The notes: a model not told the origin generated them from the sequence alone. A stretch of DNA of 64,000 nucleotides from Phenylobacterium deserti (GCA_945883235.1 CAMCXF010000001.1:62001-126000), one strand, 5' to 3'. Positions 34,803 through 43,628 are shown, counted from the first letter of the stretch. Program-made: numbers and translations.

Positions 34803-35312
34803 ATGGTCCGGTTCACAGTCGCTCTTTTCGCCCTGGCGCTCGCCCTCCCCGCCGCCGCCGCCCAGCCGCCGCGCGTCAGCATCAGCGACTATGGCCAGCT
34901 CAAGACCCCGTTGCCCTATCCCTATGACGAGGCCGCTAACGCCACGGCCCAGACCGACAAGGCCCTCGCGCGGGCCAAGGCGCGCAAGAAGCTGTTGCTG
35001 ATCAAGATGGGCGGCAACTGGTGCGGCGACTGCCGGATCCTGCAGGCCACCATGGACCTGCCCGAAATGAAGGCTTTCCTGGGCCGTCATTACGAAATGA
35101 TCAGCATCGACGTCGGCCGCATGGACAAGAACCTGCAGGTCCCCGCCCGCTTCGGGGTGAAGGACAAGCTGGAAGGCGTGCCGGCGATCCTGATCGTCGA
35201 CCCGGCCAGCGGCAAGCAACTGGTCGCCCGCGCCGACGTCGCCGCCCTGGCTGACGCGCGCCACATGAGCCCGCAGGCCCTGGCCAACTGGCTGGCGAAA
35301 TATACGCGGTAG
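34803..35312 (+). CDS. Exported thioredoxin-like protein
   Basis: A 169-residue protein with a signal peptide (VRFTVALFALALALPAAAAQ). The thioredoxin core has active-site WCGDC in MGGNWCGDCR followed by a MDLPEMKAFL helix and the cis-Pro loop EGVPAILIVDP, as in DUF953/thiol-reductase-like periplasmic proteins. It should act as a periplasmic disulfide reductase or chaperone. CAGGAG lies upstream of the ATG. The HtaA-like gene follows after 28 bases, so the two are likely co-transcribed. Confidence 0.88.
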   Translation: MVRFTVALFALALALPAAAAQPPRVSISDYGQLKTPLPYPYDEAANATAQTDKALARAKARKKLLLIKMGGNWCGDCRILQATMDLPEMKAFLGRHYEMISIDVGRMDKNLQVPARFGVKDKLEGVPAILIVDPASGKQLVARADVAALADARHMSPQALANWLAKYTR

Positions 35313-35340
35313 GGAGCCGGGAATTCCCGGGGAATGTACG

Positions 35341-35829
35341 ATGGCCGATCATCAGAAACAGCCCGTTTTAGCTCTCCACTGGGGCGTGAAGCAGAGCTTC
35401 CGGGGCTATGTTGCGATGATGGGAGGCGTGACCGAGGCCGGCGGCGGCGTCGAGATCGCAGCGGATGGCGGGTTCACATTCGCCACTGCCCCGGACAGCG
35501 ACCTTGCCGTGGGTCCCGACGGGTCGCTGTCGGGGCAGGGCCGGTTCCTGGGCGAGGTTCGGTTCGAGGCACATGGCGGTATGCTCAAGGTATTCCTGGC
35601 CGATCCGATGCTGGAGATCGGCGCATCCGGCGCGTCGCTGACTGTGGCCGACAGTGCGGCACGGACCCGCCGCGTCGAGATCGCGCGGCTGGATCTGGCG
35701 GCGATGACGACCGGGGACGTCGGCAATGTCGTCATCCCGACGGCGCTGTCCATCGACGGAAGCTTTTTGCTGGGCGACCACTACCCGCCAACGACGGCGC
35801 TGGATCCGGTTCGGCTGATCCTGACTTAA
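35341..35829 (+). CDS. HtaA-like domain protein, cytoplasmic, single domain
   Basis: A 162-residue protein that follows the HtaA domain pattern: LHWGVKQSFRGYV at 12-24, a Gly-rich strand, GRFLGEVRFEAHGGML at 67-81, FLADPMLEIG near 85-94. In actinobacterial HtaA the equivalent Tyr and His bind haem; here Tyr23 and His78 fall in those places. There is no signal peptide, unlike the actinobacterial exported forms. It is 28 bases downstream of the thioredoxin-like gene. A role in haem handling is inferred from family resemblance only. Its TAA stop overlaps the stop of the convergent amidohydrolase. Confidence 0.65.
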   Translation: MADHQKQPVLALHWGVKQSFRGYVAMMGGVTEAGGGVEIAADGGFTFATAPDSDLAVGPDGSLSGQGRFLGEVRFEAHGGMLKVFLADPMLEIGASGASLTVADSAARTRRVEIARLDLAAMTTGDVGNVVIPTALSIDGSFLLGDHYPPTTALDPVRLILT

Positions 35830-37457
35830 GGTGCCCTGTAGACCACCGTGCCGCCCACCACGGTCAACACCGCCCGACCCTTGGGGATGTCACCTTCCGG
35901 TGCCGTCATCAGATCGACCGAGAAGGCTGACAGGTCGGCGATCTTGCCCACCTCGATCGTGCCCAGCTCGTTCTCGGCGAAGCGGGCCCAGGCGGCCTCC
36001 GAGGTGAACAGTTTCAGCGCTTCGGCGCGGGAAAGCTTTTGGTCCGGGTGCCAGTCAGGTCCCGAAAAACCGCTCAGGTCCTTGCGCGCCACCGCGGCAT
36101 AAAACTCGATCAGCGGGTCGCCGCGCTCGACCGGCGCGTCGGATCCGCCCACCACCCGTACGCCGGCTTTGAGCATATCCTTCCAGGCATAGGCACCGGC
36201 CAGCCGGGCCTCACCCAGACGCGCCGGGGCAAAGTGCAGGTCGCCGATGGCGTGGCTGGGCTGCATGGAAGCGGTCACCCCAAGCGTGGCGAAGCGCGGG
36301 ATGTCGGCGGGCCGCACGATCTGGGAGTGTTCGATCCGCCAGCGCAGGTTGGATGCACCCTGCTCGGCGTAGAGGTCCAGGACATTGGCATTGCCACGGT
36401 CGCCGATGGCGTGGGTGGCGACCTGGATGCCTGCGGCTTTCGCCCTGGCCATGGCTACCCGCATGGTCTCAGGTGGCGAGCGCACCAGGCCGGTCGTGTC
36501 CGGCGCGTCGGAATAGGGGGCGAACAGCGCCGCGCCGCGCGAGCCCAGAGCACCGTCCTCATACAACTTGATCGCCCGCGTGGTGATCCGACCGGAATTC
36601 GAGGCGCGTGGACCTGCCGTGAACAGCGGTCCAGCCTGCTCTCCGTCAACGGCATTGTAGACCCGCAAAGGGGCCTTGCCCTCGGCATCCATGGCTTCCA
36701 GCAGACCGACATCGGCCCAGTCGACGCTCATCGCGTGGATGCCGGTCCAGCCGTAGGCGGCTTCGACCTTGAAGGCCTCTTCAAAGGCCGCGCGACGGTC
36801 GGCTTCCGTGGGCGCAGTCCGGAGCTTTCGCGCCAGGCCCATGGCGTTGTCCACCAGCACGCCGGTGAGTCGGCCATTGATATCCTTCAGGATGGCACCG
36901 CCGTCGGGTGCCGGCGTGGCCTCGGTGATGCCGGCGGCCTTCAGGGCTGCCGAGTTGGCCGTCAGGGCGTGGCCGTCGGCGCGGGTCAGGATGACCGGCT
37001 GATCGGGGGCGATGGGGTCGAGGTCGTCGCGGTTCAGGAACCGTCCCTCCGGCCAGCCGGTCTCGATCCAGCCTCGCCCGAACACCGGTCCGACCGGCTT
37101 GCGCTGAGCCATGTAGGCCTTGACCCGGGTCGTAGCCTCGGCGGCTGACTTCGAACCTTCCAGGTTCAGGCTGAGTTCGCGCTCCCCAATCCCGCGCAAG
37201 TGAGCATGGGCGTCAGTGAAGCCGGGAAACAGCGCCGCGCCCTTCAGATCAATAACCTCGGTCTTGGACCCCTTGATCGCCTGGGCTCCGACCTTGCCGC
37301 CGACGAACGCAATCCTGCCGCCGATGACCACGACCGCTTCGACTGAGTCAGGCTCGACGCCTGTGTAGATTGGACCACCCCAGATCACGAGATCGGCTTG
37401 TTGGGCGGTGGCGGGCGTGGTGACGAGGAGGGCGGCGAGGGCCAGGGACGATTTCAT
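35826..37457 (-). CDS. Exported amidohydrolase (YtcJ-like)
   Basis: A 543-residue metal-dependent hydrolase. Its signal peptide is KSSLALAALLVTTPATAQ; the mature part opens with the composite beta-sandwich (ADLVIWGGPIYTG), then DAHAHLRGIG with the metal-binding HxH, HAIGDRGN, and a C-terminal GSDAPVERGDPL. It belongs to the YtcJ/formamidase-like group, which hydrolyses amides in unknown substrates. The ATG at 37457 is chosen over the GTG at 37463. It is convergent with the HtaA-like gene, overlapping by 4 bases. Confidence 0.9.
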   Translation of the reverse strand: MKSSLALAALLVTTPATAQQADLVIWGGPIYTGVEPDSVEAVVVIGGRIAFVGGKVGAQAIKGSKTEVIDLKGAALFPGFTDAHAHLRGIGERELSLNLEGSKSAAEATTRVKAYMAQRKPVGPVFGRGWIETGWPEGRFLNRDDLDPIAPDQPVILTRADGHALTANSAALKAAGITEATPAPDGGAILKDINGRLTGVLVDNAMGLARKLRTAPTEADRRAAFEEAFKVEAAYGWTGIHAMSVDWADVGLLEAMDAEGKAPLRVYNAVDGEQAGPLFTAGPRASNSGRITTRAIKLYEDGALGSRGAALFAPYSDAPDTTGLVRSPPETMRVAMARAKAAGIQVATHAIGDRGNANVLDLYAEQGASNLRWRIEHSQIVRPADIPRFATLGVTASMQPSHAIGDLHFAPARLGEARLAGAYAWKDMLKAGVRVVGGSDAPVERGDPLIEFYAAVARKDLSGFSGPDWHPDQKLSRAEALKLFTSEAAWARFAENELGTIEVGKIADLSAFSVDLMTAPEGDIPKGRAVLTVVGGTVVYRAP

Positions 37458-37512
37458 CTGCACAGGCTAGGGCTTGTCGGTTTTCCGGACCAGTGGTCAA
37501 TGCTCCTGGCGA

Positions 37513-37689
37513 TCAATGCGTGTCGTCAGAGCCCATGACATGATCATAAACCGCCTTGGCGGTGCCTGCGATTGTGCTGGCGGCGGTTCGCAACGCGGCC
37601 TCGCCTACATAGGACTCCGCAGCCTCGGACAGTGTCATCAGTTCTTCGGCCACCGCGGCCAGTTTCAGATAGACGTCCCGGTCATTCAT
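37513..37689 (-). CDS. Small hypothetical helical protein, 58 aa
   Basis: An acidic, helical protein (NDRDVYLKLAAVAEELMTLSEAAESYVGEA...) without a membrane segment. The ATG at 37689 has AAGGGC upstream; a longer frame begins at 37725. The composition looks genuine. It lies between the amidohydrolase and the frameshifted RcnB-family gene on the same strand. No family is recognised. Confidence 0.6.
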   Translation of the reverse strand: MNDRDVYLKLAAVAEELMTLSEAAESYVGEAALRTAASTIAGTAKAVYDHVMGSDDTH

Positions 37690-37774
37690 GGCGCCCTTGT
37701 CGACCAGGTTTGCTGCTTCGCGCAAGGGCGACTTCCCGGCTGCGCTCGAGGCCCGCAGCCGGGGACACTGATGG

Positions 37775-38309
37775 TTAGTAGGCGTTCGCTATGACGCGGG
37801 CGATCAGTCCAGTCGAAACCACCATCAATACGAAGTTGCCGTCGGCATAGACCCAGCGCCGGCCTCGCGGGGCCTGGGGCAAGCCATAGTAGTAGGGTTC
37901 CTGCACATAGTAGCGCCTGTAGCTACGCGGCACGTAGGCACCGCTACGCCAGCTGCGCCCGCGGACGGTGGTCTGGTACCCGTAAGCCCGGTGCATACCA
38001 ATAGCCGGAGCGTTGTCCGCGATAGGTCCTCCACTCCGCCCGATCACGCCACGTCTCCTGGCGCTGCCGATCATAGCGCAACTCGCGCCGGCTTTCACGA
38101 ACCTCGGCGCGGTCGCGGTTCAGTTCACGCTGCTCCTGCTGGCTGGTCACGCCGTCTCGGCGGGCGTCTTTACGATCCTCCTTGAGTTCGCGGCGGTTCT
38201 CGCGGTGATCCTGGCGATCCTCCCGGTGCTCACGGCCCGGCTGGGCGGATGCAGCGATTGGCGACAGTGAAGTCGACAATGCCAGAATGATGATGAATGC
38301 GGACTTCAT
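37775..38309 (-). pseudogene. RcnB-family exported protein gene broken by a frameshift
   Basis: The first half reads from 38309 (ATG, GAGG upstream) as signal peptide ([22 protein letters not shown]) plus a charged Arg/Asp/Glu/Gln linker and GYWYAPG. The second half continues in another frame from about 37985 with [12 protein letters not shown] and the family-typical C-terminus ([20 protein letters not shown], then TGLIARVI). Dropping one of the two T's at 37984-37985 would join them into a normal RcnB-family protein with [11 protein letters not shown] at its end. It could be a real pseudogene, a sequencing error or recoding. RcnB-type proteins are periplasmic and linked to nickel/cobalt homeostasis. 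Confidence 0.75.
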
Positions 38310-38359
38310 TGGTGTTCCTCTGCGGGGCGGCGCTGAAGTCTCAACCCGGAAGGGAGACA

Positions 38360-39238
38360 ATGGTTCATTCGTCAGCACTGGCCCGGAGATTGCAGTCAGC
38401 CCTTGCCACGAACTCCGGGGCCATCGCGGACCGTCGGTCGTTGGCAGCCGCTGTCATGAGCGGGCGTGGCGAAATTTTCTACGCCGACCCCGCCTATCGC
38501 GCATTGTTTTCAGATGCCAGGGACCTGCGACCGCTCCTGAGACGTGCCTCCCGCGATGGCCACGTCATAAGCCTGGTGGAAGGCACCGCCGGTATGGCGT
38601 TCGTTGCCTGGGTCGGGACTGCGTCGTCCGCCGCCCGTTGGCCCCTGGGCGATGAGGCCGCCGCGGCGCTTGCCGTAGGGACGGATCGGCTTGCCGTGGT
38701 CGTCAGCGCGCCGTCGCGATCCTCGGAGCTGGCTCGCCGGGCCGCGCGGGCGCTGGATCTGACAGCACTGGAGGCGCGGCTGGCGGAAGCCTTGATGTTT
38801 GCCCCTACACTGGAGGTCGCGGCGGCGTCAGCCGGCGTCGGGCGCGAGACGGCCCGTGACGCGCTGCGTCGCATCAATGTCAAGGCCGGCGTTCGGCGTA
38901 CGCCCGAGTTGATCGCCAGGCTGATCAGTCTGATGTGCGAGGTCCAGGGGGATGACGACGACGATGTCGAGGTTGCGCAGACAGCGTTCGGGCTGACTTT
39001 CGCGGAAGCCCGCGCGGCTGCTCCGCACAGGTCTTCTGGGTCGGGTGCCCGGCGCCGGAATGTTTGCCAATGGTGCGGCCAACATGGCCAAGCAACGGGC
39101 CGAGACCGTGCGCGTCAACGCCGCGCAGACGATCCAGGTCGCCGAGACCCGGAAGGCGATGATGGGTGGCATGTACGCTGGCAAGGCCTGCAATGCAGCA
39201 CCCGTGCCTGCCCCAGTCGCAGCGACACAGTAATCTAG
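38360..39238 (+). CDS. LuxR-type helix-turn-helix transcriptional regulator with altered C-terminus
   Basis: A 292-residue regulator. The N-terminal about 130 residues resemble a small PAS-like sensor; a LuxR-type HTH follows ([20 protein letters not shown], then [25 protein letters not shown], residues 134-190). A second HTH seems to begin at [11 protein letters not shown] (210-220), but the reading frame then becomes Arg/Ser/Gly-rich without an HTH. In another frame ARLLRTG follows directly and runs to 39233. The ATG at 38360 with AAGGGAGA upstream is clear. It diverges from the broken RcnB-family gene by 50 bases, so it may control it. Confidence 0.72.
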   Translation: MVHSSALARRLQSALATNSGAIADRRSLAAAVMSGRGEIFYADPAYRALFSDARDLRPLLRRASRDGHVISLVEGTAGMAFVAWVGTASSAARWPLGDEAAAALAVGTDRLAVVVSAPSRSSELARRAARALDLTALEARLAEALMFAPTLEVAAASAGVGRETARDALRRINVKAGVRRTPELIARLISLMCEVQGDDDDDVEVAQTAFGLTFAEARAAAPHRSSGSGARRRNVCQWCGQHGQATGRDRARQRRADDPGRRDPEGDDGWHVRWQGLQCSTRACPSRSDTVI

Positions 39239-40293
39239 GTAGTCTCGGCACCTGCGACGAGCAGGTGCTGGTTCTGCTCCCGGATGCGCGCGCCTGCCTC
39301 ATCGAAAAGGAACGGCAGAAATGCATAGCGCGTCCCCTTCGTGACCGGCGTGGCCTCGTGCAGCAAGGAACAGGAAAAAACCACCGCACCGCCCGTTGGC
39401 GGGCGATAGGTTCTGGGGCCGTATTCGGGGAAGCGCAGGTCGCCGCCCTCGAAGTCCTCGGCGTTCAGATTGATCGAGACGGCAAACTTGCGATGCGCTG
39501 TCGCGGCCGTGGTGTTGTCTCGATGTGCTCTGAAGTAACCGCCGTCAGCGGCATCGTAGCAGGCGACGATATAGCGCTCGATCCGGGTAGCTTCGAACTG
39601 GAATGCTTTGAGAATCTCCGGCGCGAGGCGGGCCTGGATCCGGAAACGCAGAGTTTGCAACAGGGTCTCGTCTGTCAGGGTGGTGTCGCGACGTCGCTTG
39701 AAATCGTCGATGACGCCGATGGTCTTGCCATCACGCTCCCGCATCACGCCCGATACCGCGCCGCCATCCTCACGATAGATATCAATCAGTCGCCGGCAAA
39801 GCTGCGGCTCCAGAATCCGCAGCACGATCATCACGGGCGCATGCAGGGGCACGGCGGCATGGTTCTGGGGTGGACCCATCTTTATGAGATGTTCGAAAAC
39901 ACGCTGGCCTTCACTCAACTCGGCCCAGCCCAGCACCCGCAGCGAGGGGTCGATCGCTACCCAGCGTGGAACGACAGTCCCATCTGCACTTTCGGCGTCG
40001 TACAAGCGGCGGAGCGTTCCGTCGAAGTCGGCGAACCATCGCATGAGGGGTGTGTTCTGTGCGGTGTCGAACGAGGTCCGGTCTGGCAGGACACCAAAGA
40101 GCAGGCAATTGTCGTCGTTAAACAGACGACCATATCGCGCGGCAAGATCCAGCGCCGCGTCGCGCTCGGGTCCCGGCGGCGGCAAAAAGGCCAGCACAAC
40201 ATAGCGTCCGCCGACACTCGAGAACGCAAAGCTCGGGTTGACCGGCGACAGCGCCTTGAACATCGGTGCCGGTGCACCCGACTGCAATCCCAT
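39235..40293 (-). CDS. Fusion of a redoxin-like domain with a 2-oxoglutarate/Fe(II) dioxygenase
   Basis: A 352-residue protein. Residues 1-135 have a peroxiredoxin/thioredoxin-like fold (GAPAPMFKA, VVLAFLPPPGPERD, WVAIDPSLRVLGWAELSEG) but lack the peroxidatic Cys. Residues 145-335 form a prolyl-4-hydroxylase-type 2OG oxygenase with His257 and Asp259 (HRDN), His312 (LLHEATP) and 2OG-binding Arg322 (RYAFLPF). GGCAGGAG precedes the ATG. The hydroxylated substrate is unknown. It overlaps the stop of the LuxR-type gene by 4 bases (convergent). Confidence 0.82.
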   Translation of the reverse strand: MGLQSGAPAPMFKALSPVNPSFAFSSVGGRYVVLAFLPPPGPERDAALDLAARYGRLFNDDNCLLFGVLPDRTSFDTAQNTPLMRWFADFDGTLRRLYDAESADGTVVPRWVAIDPSLRVLGWAELSEGQRVFEHLIKMGPPQNHAAVPLHAPVMIVLRILEPQLCRRLIDIYREDGGAVSGVMRERDGKTIGVIDDFKRRRDTTLTDETLLQTLRFRIQARLAPEILKAFQFEATRIERYIVACYDAADGGYFRAHRDNTTAATAHRKFAVSINLNAEDFEGGDLRFPEYGPRTYRPPTGGAVVFSCSLLHEATPVTKGTRYAFLPFLFDEAGARIREQNQHLLVAGAETT

Positions 40294-40442
40294 GCCGTAC
40301 TCCTGCCATCGACGCGTCGGGGTTCGAGTAGCAATCTAGCGACACGGGCCAGTACTGCACAGGTGCCTTGCAACTGTGCCTTACGACATCTGTGCTCGCC
40401 TCAGCGGCGAAGGTGGTTGCGTTTGTCGCGGGTGGTCTTCAA

Positions 40443-40865
40443 ATGACGATCATGGTTCGTGCTGGCAAGCGACGAGGGCGACGTGTGCTGGACGCGGTGA
40501 TCGCGATCACCGTCGCCGCGGTATTGCTGGTGATCACAACTGGCTTGCGAATGGCGCTGACGCCCTATCTCGGGGGACTTTCGCCATTCATGCTGTATGT
40601 CGCTGCGGTGCTGCTGGCGGGCCTGATCAGCGGACCTTTGAGCGGTGCCCTGGTTATGCTGATCGGCGGATTTCTGGGTTTTCAGCTGTTTCTTAGTCCG
40701 GACGGCGTGCCCAGGCAGGGATCCATTCTGTCCTTAATGCTGTTCTGGGGCGTCTCCGCGCCGGTCCTGGCCACCGCCAGTGAACTCCGCAGCCAGCTCC
40801 GGGACGCCATGACCCGACTGACCGCCGCGATTGATCGAAAGGGTCAGGACCGGATCCGATCCTGA
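40443..40865 (+). CDS. DUF4118-type four-helix membrane protein
   Basis: A 140-residue integral membrane protein with about four hydrophobic segments (AVIAITVAAVLLVITTGL, FMLYVAAVLLAGLISGPLSG, LVMLIGGFLGFQLFL, LSLMLFWGVSAPVLA). This is the KdpD-type DUF4118 four-TM unit, but with no kinase attached; the C-terminal part is a short soluble tail. It could be a stand-alone sensor subunit or a truncated kinase. The ATG at 40443 is one choice; 40452 is another. It is followed by a short one-TM protein after 44 bases. Confidence 0.68.
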   Translation: MTIMVRAGKRRGRRVLDAVIAITVAAVLLVITTGLRMALTPYLGGLSPFMLYVAAVLLAGLISGPLSGALVMLIGGFLGFQLFLSPDGVPRQGSILSLMLFWGVSAPVLATASELRSQLRDAMTRLTAAIDRKGQDRIRS

Positions 40866-40909
40866 CGGACCCCTTGCCCTGCGGGCGAGGTTCAGCCAAA
40901 GCCAGCGGC

Positions 40910-41095
40910 ATGTCGCGGGCTATCCTCCCAAATCGAGCGGTCATCACGGTCCGCATCCTGACCTTGCTCTGCGTTGTCCTTGCCTTGATGTGCCTGGGTC
41001 TGGCCTGGGCCTGGACTGGTGAGCGCGAGACCGCTGCCTGCTGGCGAACAGCCGCCGAGTTTCAACTGCTGCCTGAGAGCGAGTGCGGAGCTTAA
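40910..41095 (+). CDS. Small single-pass membrane protein, 61 aa
   Basis: One hydrophobic segment (ITVRILTLLCVVLALMCLGLAWAW) with a basic N-terminus and an acidic C-terminal tail. It starts at 40910; the frame is open to 40874. It is in the same direction as the DUF4118 gene and possibly co-transcribed. No family recognised. Short but protein-like. Confidence 0.5.
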   Translation: MSRAILPNRAVITVRILTLLCVVLALMCLGLAWAWTGERETAACWRTAAEFQLLPESECGA

Positions 41096-41245
41096 GTTCC
41101 GGAGACACATCGGGCCGTTGACTCAAGGCGTTTGGCCTAGTGATTGAGCTTTCGGGGTCGTTTTTTGCGGCGTGGGCCAGACGCCGTTGACGTTGGTGTG
41201 CTTTCCACGTCTGGATTTCACTGCGGTGCGTCTTGAGGGACAAAC

Positions 41246-42265
41246 ATGATGAGAGCCTTCCTACCCTTGGTCCTTCTGGTCGGAGCGTTCGCGGGGTCGA
41301 TCCCGGCGGCTGCCCAACCTGCACTCCGGACGGCGAGTGGCCATCTGGACCTCTCCGGCGTCTGGAGTAACGCGTCGCTTACCTGGCTCGAACGGCCCGC
41401 CACTCTCAAGGGCCCGACCCTGTCCGAGGCCGAGGCCAAGGCGCGCGCGGCCGCAGATCCCATGAAGATGGCAGCCGCCCGCGACGCCCGTCCGAGCGAT
41501 CCGGATGCCGGCGCGCCACCCGCAGGCGAGGGCGCACTGGGTGCGGCGCATAGCGCCATTTACCTCGATGCCGGCGACGCCTTCGCCAGGATCGGCGGCG
41601 AGTATCGCACGGCCTGGATCGTTGAGCCGGGCGACGGTCGCCTCCCGCTGACCGACTTCGGCCGCCAGAGCTCGCAGGCGGCGGCGGTAATGCGGAACCG
41701 AATGAACCCGGACGGGCCAGAACACCTGGCCCCCAATGATCGTTGCCTGATCGGCTCCCGCGGCTCAGGTGGCCCGGGCATGCTCAATAATATCTACAAC
41801 TCGAACTACCGTTTTTTGCTTACCGACGACGCGCTGGTGGTGATCGTCGAGATGGGTTTCGGCGTCCGGATCATCCCGATCCTGAAGACCAGAGCGCTGG
41901 CCCAAGCTGCCCATGGCCCGGCGGCACTCCAGCCCTGGATGGGCGACAGTACTGCCTGGTGGGAGGGCGACACGCTCGTCGTTGAAACGGTCAACGTGCA
42001 TCCGGTACAGGGCAATTTCGGCCCGATTTTCCTGTCGCCGAAGGGTCGCGTCACCGAGCGCCTGACACGCGCCACGGCCAAGGAAATCGCCTACGAGTTC
42101 GTGGTTGAGGATCCGGTCTTTTATACACGGACCTGGAAGGCGGAGATGGTCATCGCCGCTCTGCCCGGCGACATCTACGAGTACGCGTGCCACGAGGGTA
42201 ACTATGCCATGCCCGGAATCCTCGGCGGCGCGCGCGCCGCCGACGTTCAGGTAGCCGGAAAATAG
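41246..42265 (+). CDS. Exported protein of unknown function, paralogue of the gene at 6.2 kb
   Basis: A 339-residue protein with a signal peptide (MRAFLPLVLLVGAFAGSIPAAAQ). The mature part repeats the family marks in the same order as the 6159-7238 protein: LSGVWSNAS, GGPGMLNNIYNSNY, DSTAWWEGDTLVVET, and YEYACHEGNYAM near the end. It lacks the C-terminal lysine/glycine tail of the other copy. The family is of unknown function; two copies in 35 kb suggest lineage-specific expansion. Next to it is a convergent amidohydrolase, 80 bases away. Confidence 0.82.
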   Translation: MMRAFLPLVLLVGAFAGSIPAAAQPALRTASGHLDLSGVWSNASLTWLERPATLKGPTLSEAEAKARAAADPMKMAAARDARPSDPDAGAPPAGEGALGAAHSAIYLDAGDAFARIGGEYRTAWIVEPGDGRLPLTDFGRQSSQAAAVMRNRMNPDGPEHLAPNDRCLIGSRGSGGPGMLNNIYNSNYRFLLTDDALVVIVEMGFGVRIIPILKTRALAQAAHGPAALQPWMGDSTAWWEGDTLVVETVNVHPVQGNFGPIFLSPKGRVTERLTRATAKEIAYEFVVEDPVFYTRTWKAEMVIAALPGDIYEYACHEGNYAMPGILGGARAADVQVAGK

Positions 42266-42345
42266 GCTCGCTCTTCATACACTTAGACCGCGACGAGCGC
42301 TTCAACCGGTATCCACTTGAGGCCGTCGAGCACTAGAGACGCGCC

Positions 42346-43518
42346 TCACGCGTCGGCGAAGATCCGCTTGAAGTTGTGGGCGTAGAACTTGTCACGCACC
42401 GCCGGTGCACGCTCGCCCAGGGACGCTTCGAAACGGCCGATCGGATTGCGCCCCCCCTCAATGTGCGGATAGTCGCTGGAGAACAGGTAGAGGTCTTCGT
42501 TCGACTGGTCGATGAAGCTGCCGACCTCTTCAAAAACAAACGGCGTGAAGGCCAATTGCTGGGTGATCTGTTCCGAGGGTGTGCGGCTCAGGCCTTGCAG
42601 GTTGGCGTCGTTGCGGCTCCAGTGCTTCACCACCCAGTCGAGGCGACGCAGCATTTCTGGCACCCAGCCGGCGCCCAGTTCCACGGCGGCGCCGCGCAGG
42701 CCTTTGTGGCGTTCCAGCACGCCATCCAGCACCATCATGGTCAGGAACTGTTCGGGGCCCTCGTGCAGCAGAGCCACGTCCTTGGTACGCAGGTTCTCAC
42801 CGCCGCCCAGCCAGTCCTTCGTGGGCGGTCGGCCATTGTTCATCCAGGCCTTTGCCAGCTGCAGCGGCGCGCCGCCGACGTGCAGCACGAACGGCGTGCC
42901 TGTCTCGGCCAGCCGCGCCCAGAACGGATCCAGGTCCACGTGGCCCGGCGCGCGCTCGCCGCAGGGGCGATGCGGGACCCAGGCGGCCTTCAGGCCGTTG
43001 GCGAGGGAAAACTCCAGTTCAGCCAACGCCAGTTCGGGGTCGTCCAGCGGGATCGCCCCCACGCCCATCAGCCGTTTGTCGGTCTTGCAGAACTCGGCCA
43101 TGTGCCGGTTGTGGGCGCGGGCCGCGCCATAGCGCAGCCGGTGCTCCAGCTTGGAGCTGGGCGAGAACGGCATCCGCAGGCTGTGGGTGGCGAACACCAG
43201 CTGCTTCTTGAAGCCCAGCATGTCCAGCGCGGTCGTCCGGTCAGCGCTGTTGAAAGCTCCCAGAGCCTGGATTTCCTTGGATTTTTCGATCAGTTGCGGG
43301 CCCATCGCGATCTGGGCGGCCACGTGCTCGGCGCTGTGGCGGCCACCCTGCGCCATAATGACCGCGACCTCTTCGTCGGTGACGATGGATGCCGAATAGC
43401 TGACCTCGGGGATTTCGTCGCGCAGCGCCGGATCGGCAAAGTCCTTCAGGAAGTTGGGTAACTCCATGATGTGGCTGTCGGCGTCGAAATAGGCCCGGTT
43501 GGCGGGTGCATAGGTCAT
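42346..43518 (-). CDS. Amidohydrolase 2 family metal-dependent hydrolase (ACMSD-like)
   Basis: A 390-residue TIM-barrel protein. It starts with the family's DADSHIME (metal-binding Asp/His), contains LPFVLHVGG-like TPFVLHVGG (His ligand) and the catalytic FSSDYPHIEGG (Asp) near the C-terminus. Members are decarboxylases or hydrolases acting on aromatic or cyclic acids. It stands 110 bases downstream of the uracil-DNA-glycosylase-family gene. The substrate is unknown. Codon use is like its neighbours. Confidence 0.9.
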   Translation of the reverse strand: MTYAPANRAYFDADSHIMELPNFLKDFADPALRDEIPEVSYSASIVTDEEVAVIMAQGGRHSAEHVAAQIAMGPQLIEKSKEIQALGAFNSADRTTALDMLGFKKQLVFATHSLRMPFSPSSKLEHRLRYGAARAHNRHMAEFCKTDKRLMGVGAIPLDDPELALAELEFSLANGLKAAWVPHRPCGERAPGHVDLDPFWARLAETGTPFVLHVGGAPLQLAKAWMNNGRPPTKDWLGGGENLRTKDVALLHEGPEQFLTMMVLDGVLERHKGLRGAAVELGAGWVPEMLRRLDWVVKHWSRNDANLQGLSRTPSEQITQQLAFTPFVFEEVGSFIDQSNEDLYLFSSDYPHIEGGRNPIGRFEASLGERAPAVRDKFYAHNFKRIFADA

Positions 43519-43628
43519 GACGTTCTCCCGGATGGCCCGCGCGTTGGACCGGAGACCCTCCGGACCGCCCGTGGCGTTTGGCCGACTATGCAGCCAGAGG
43601 CGCGGAGAGTCACATGGGTTTATGAGCC

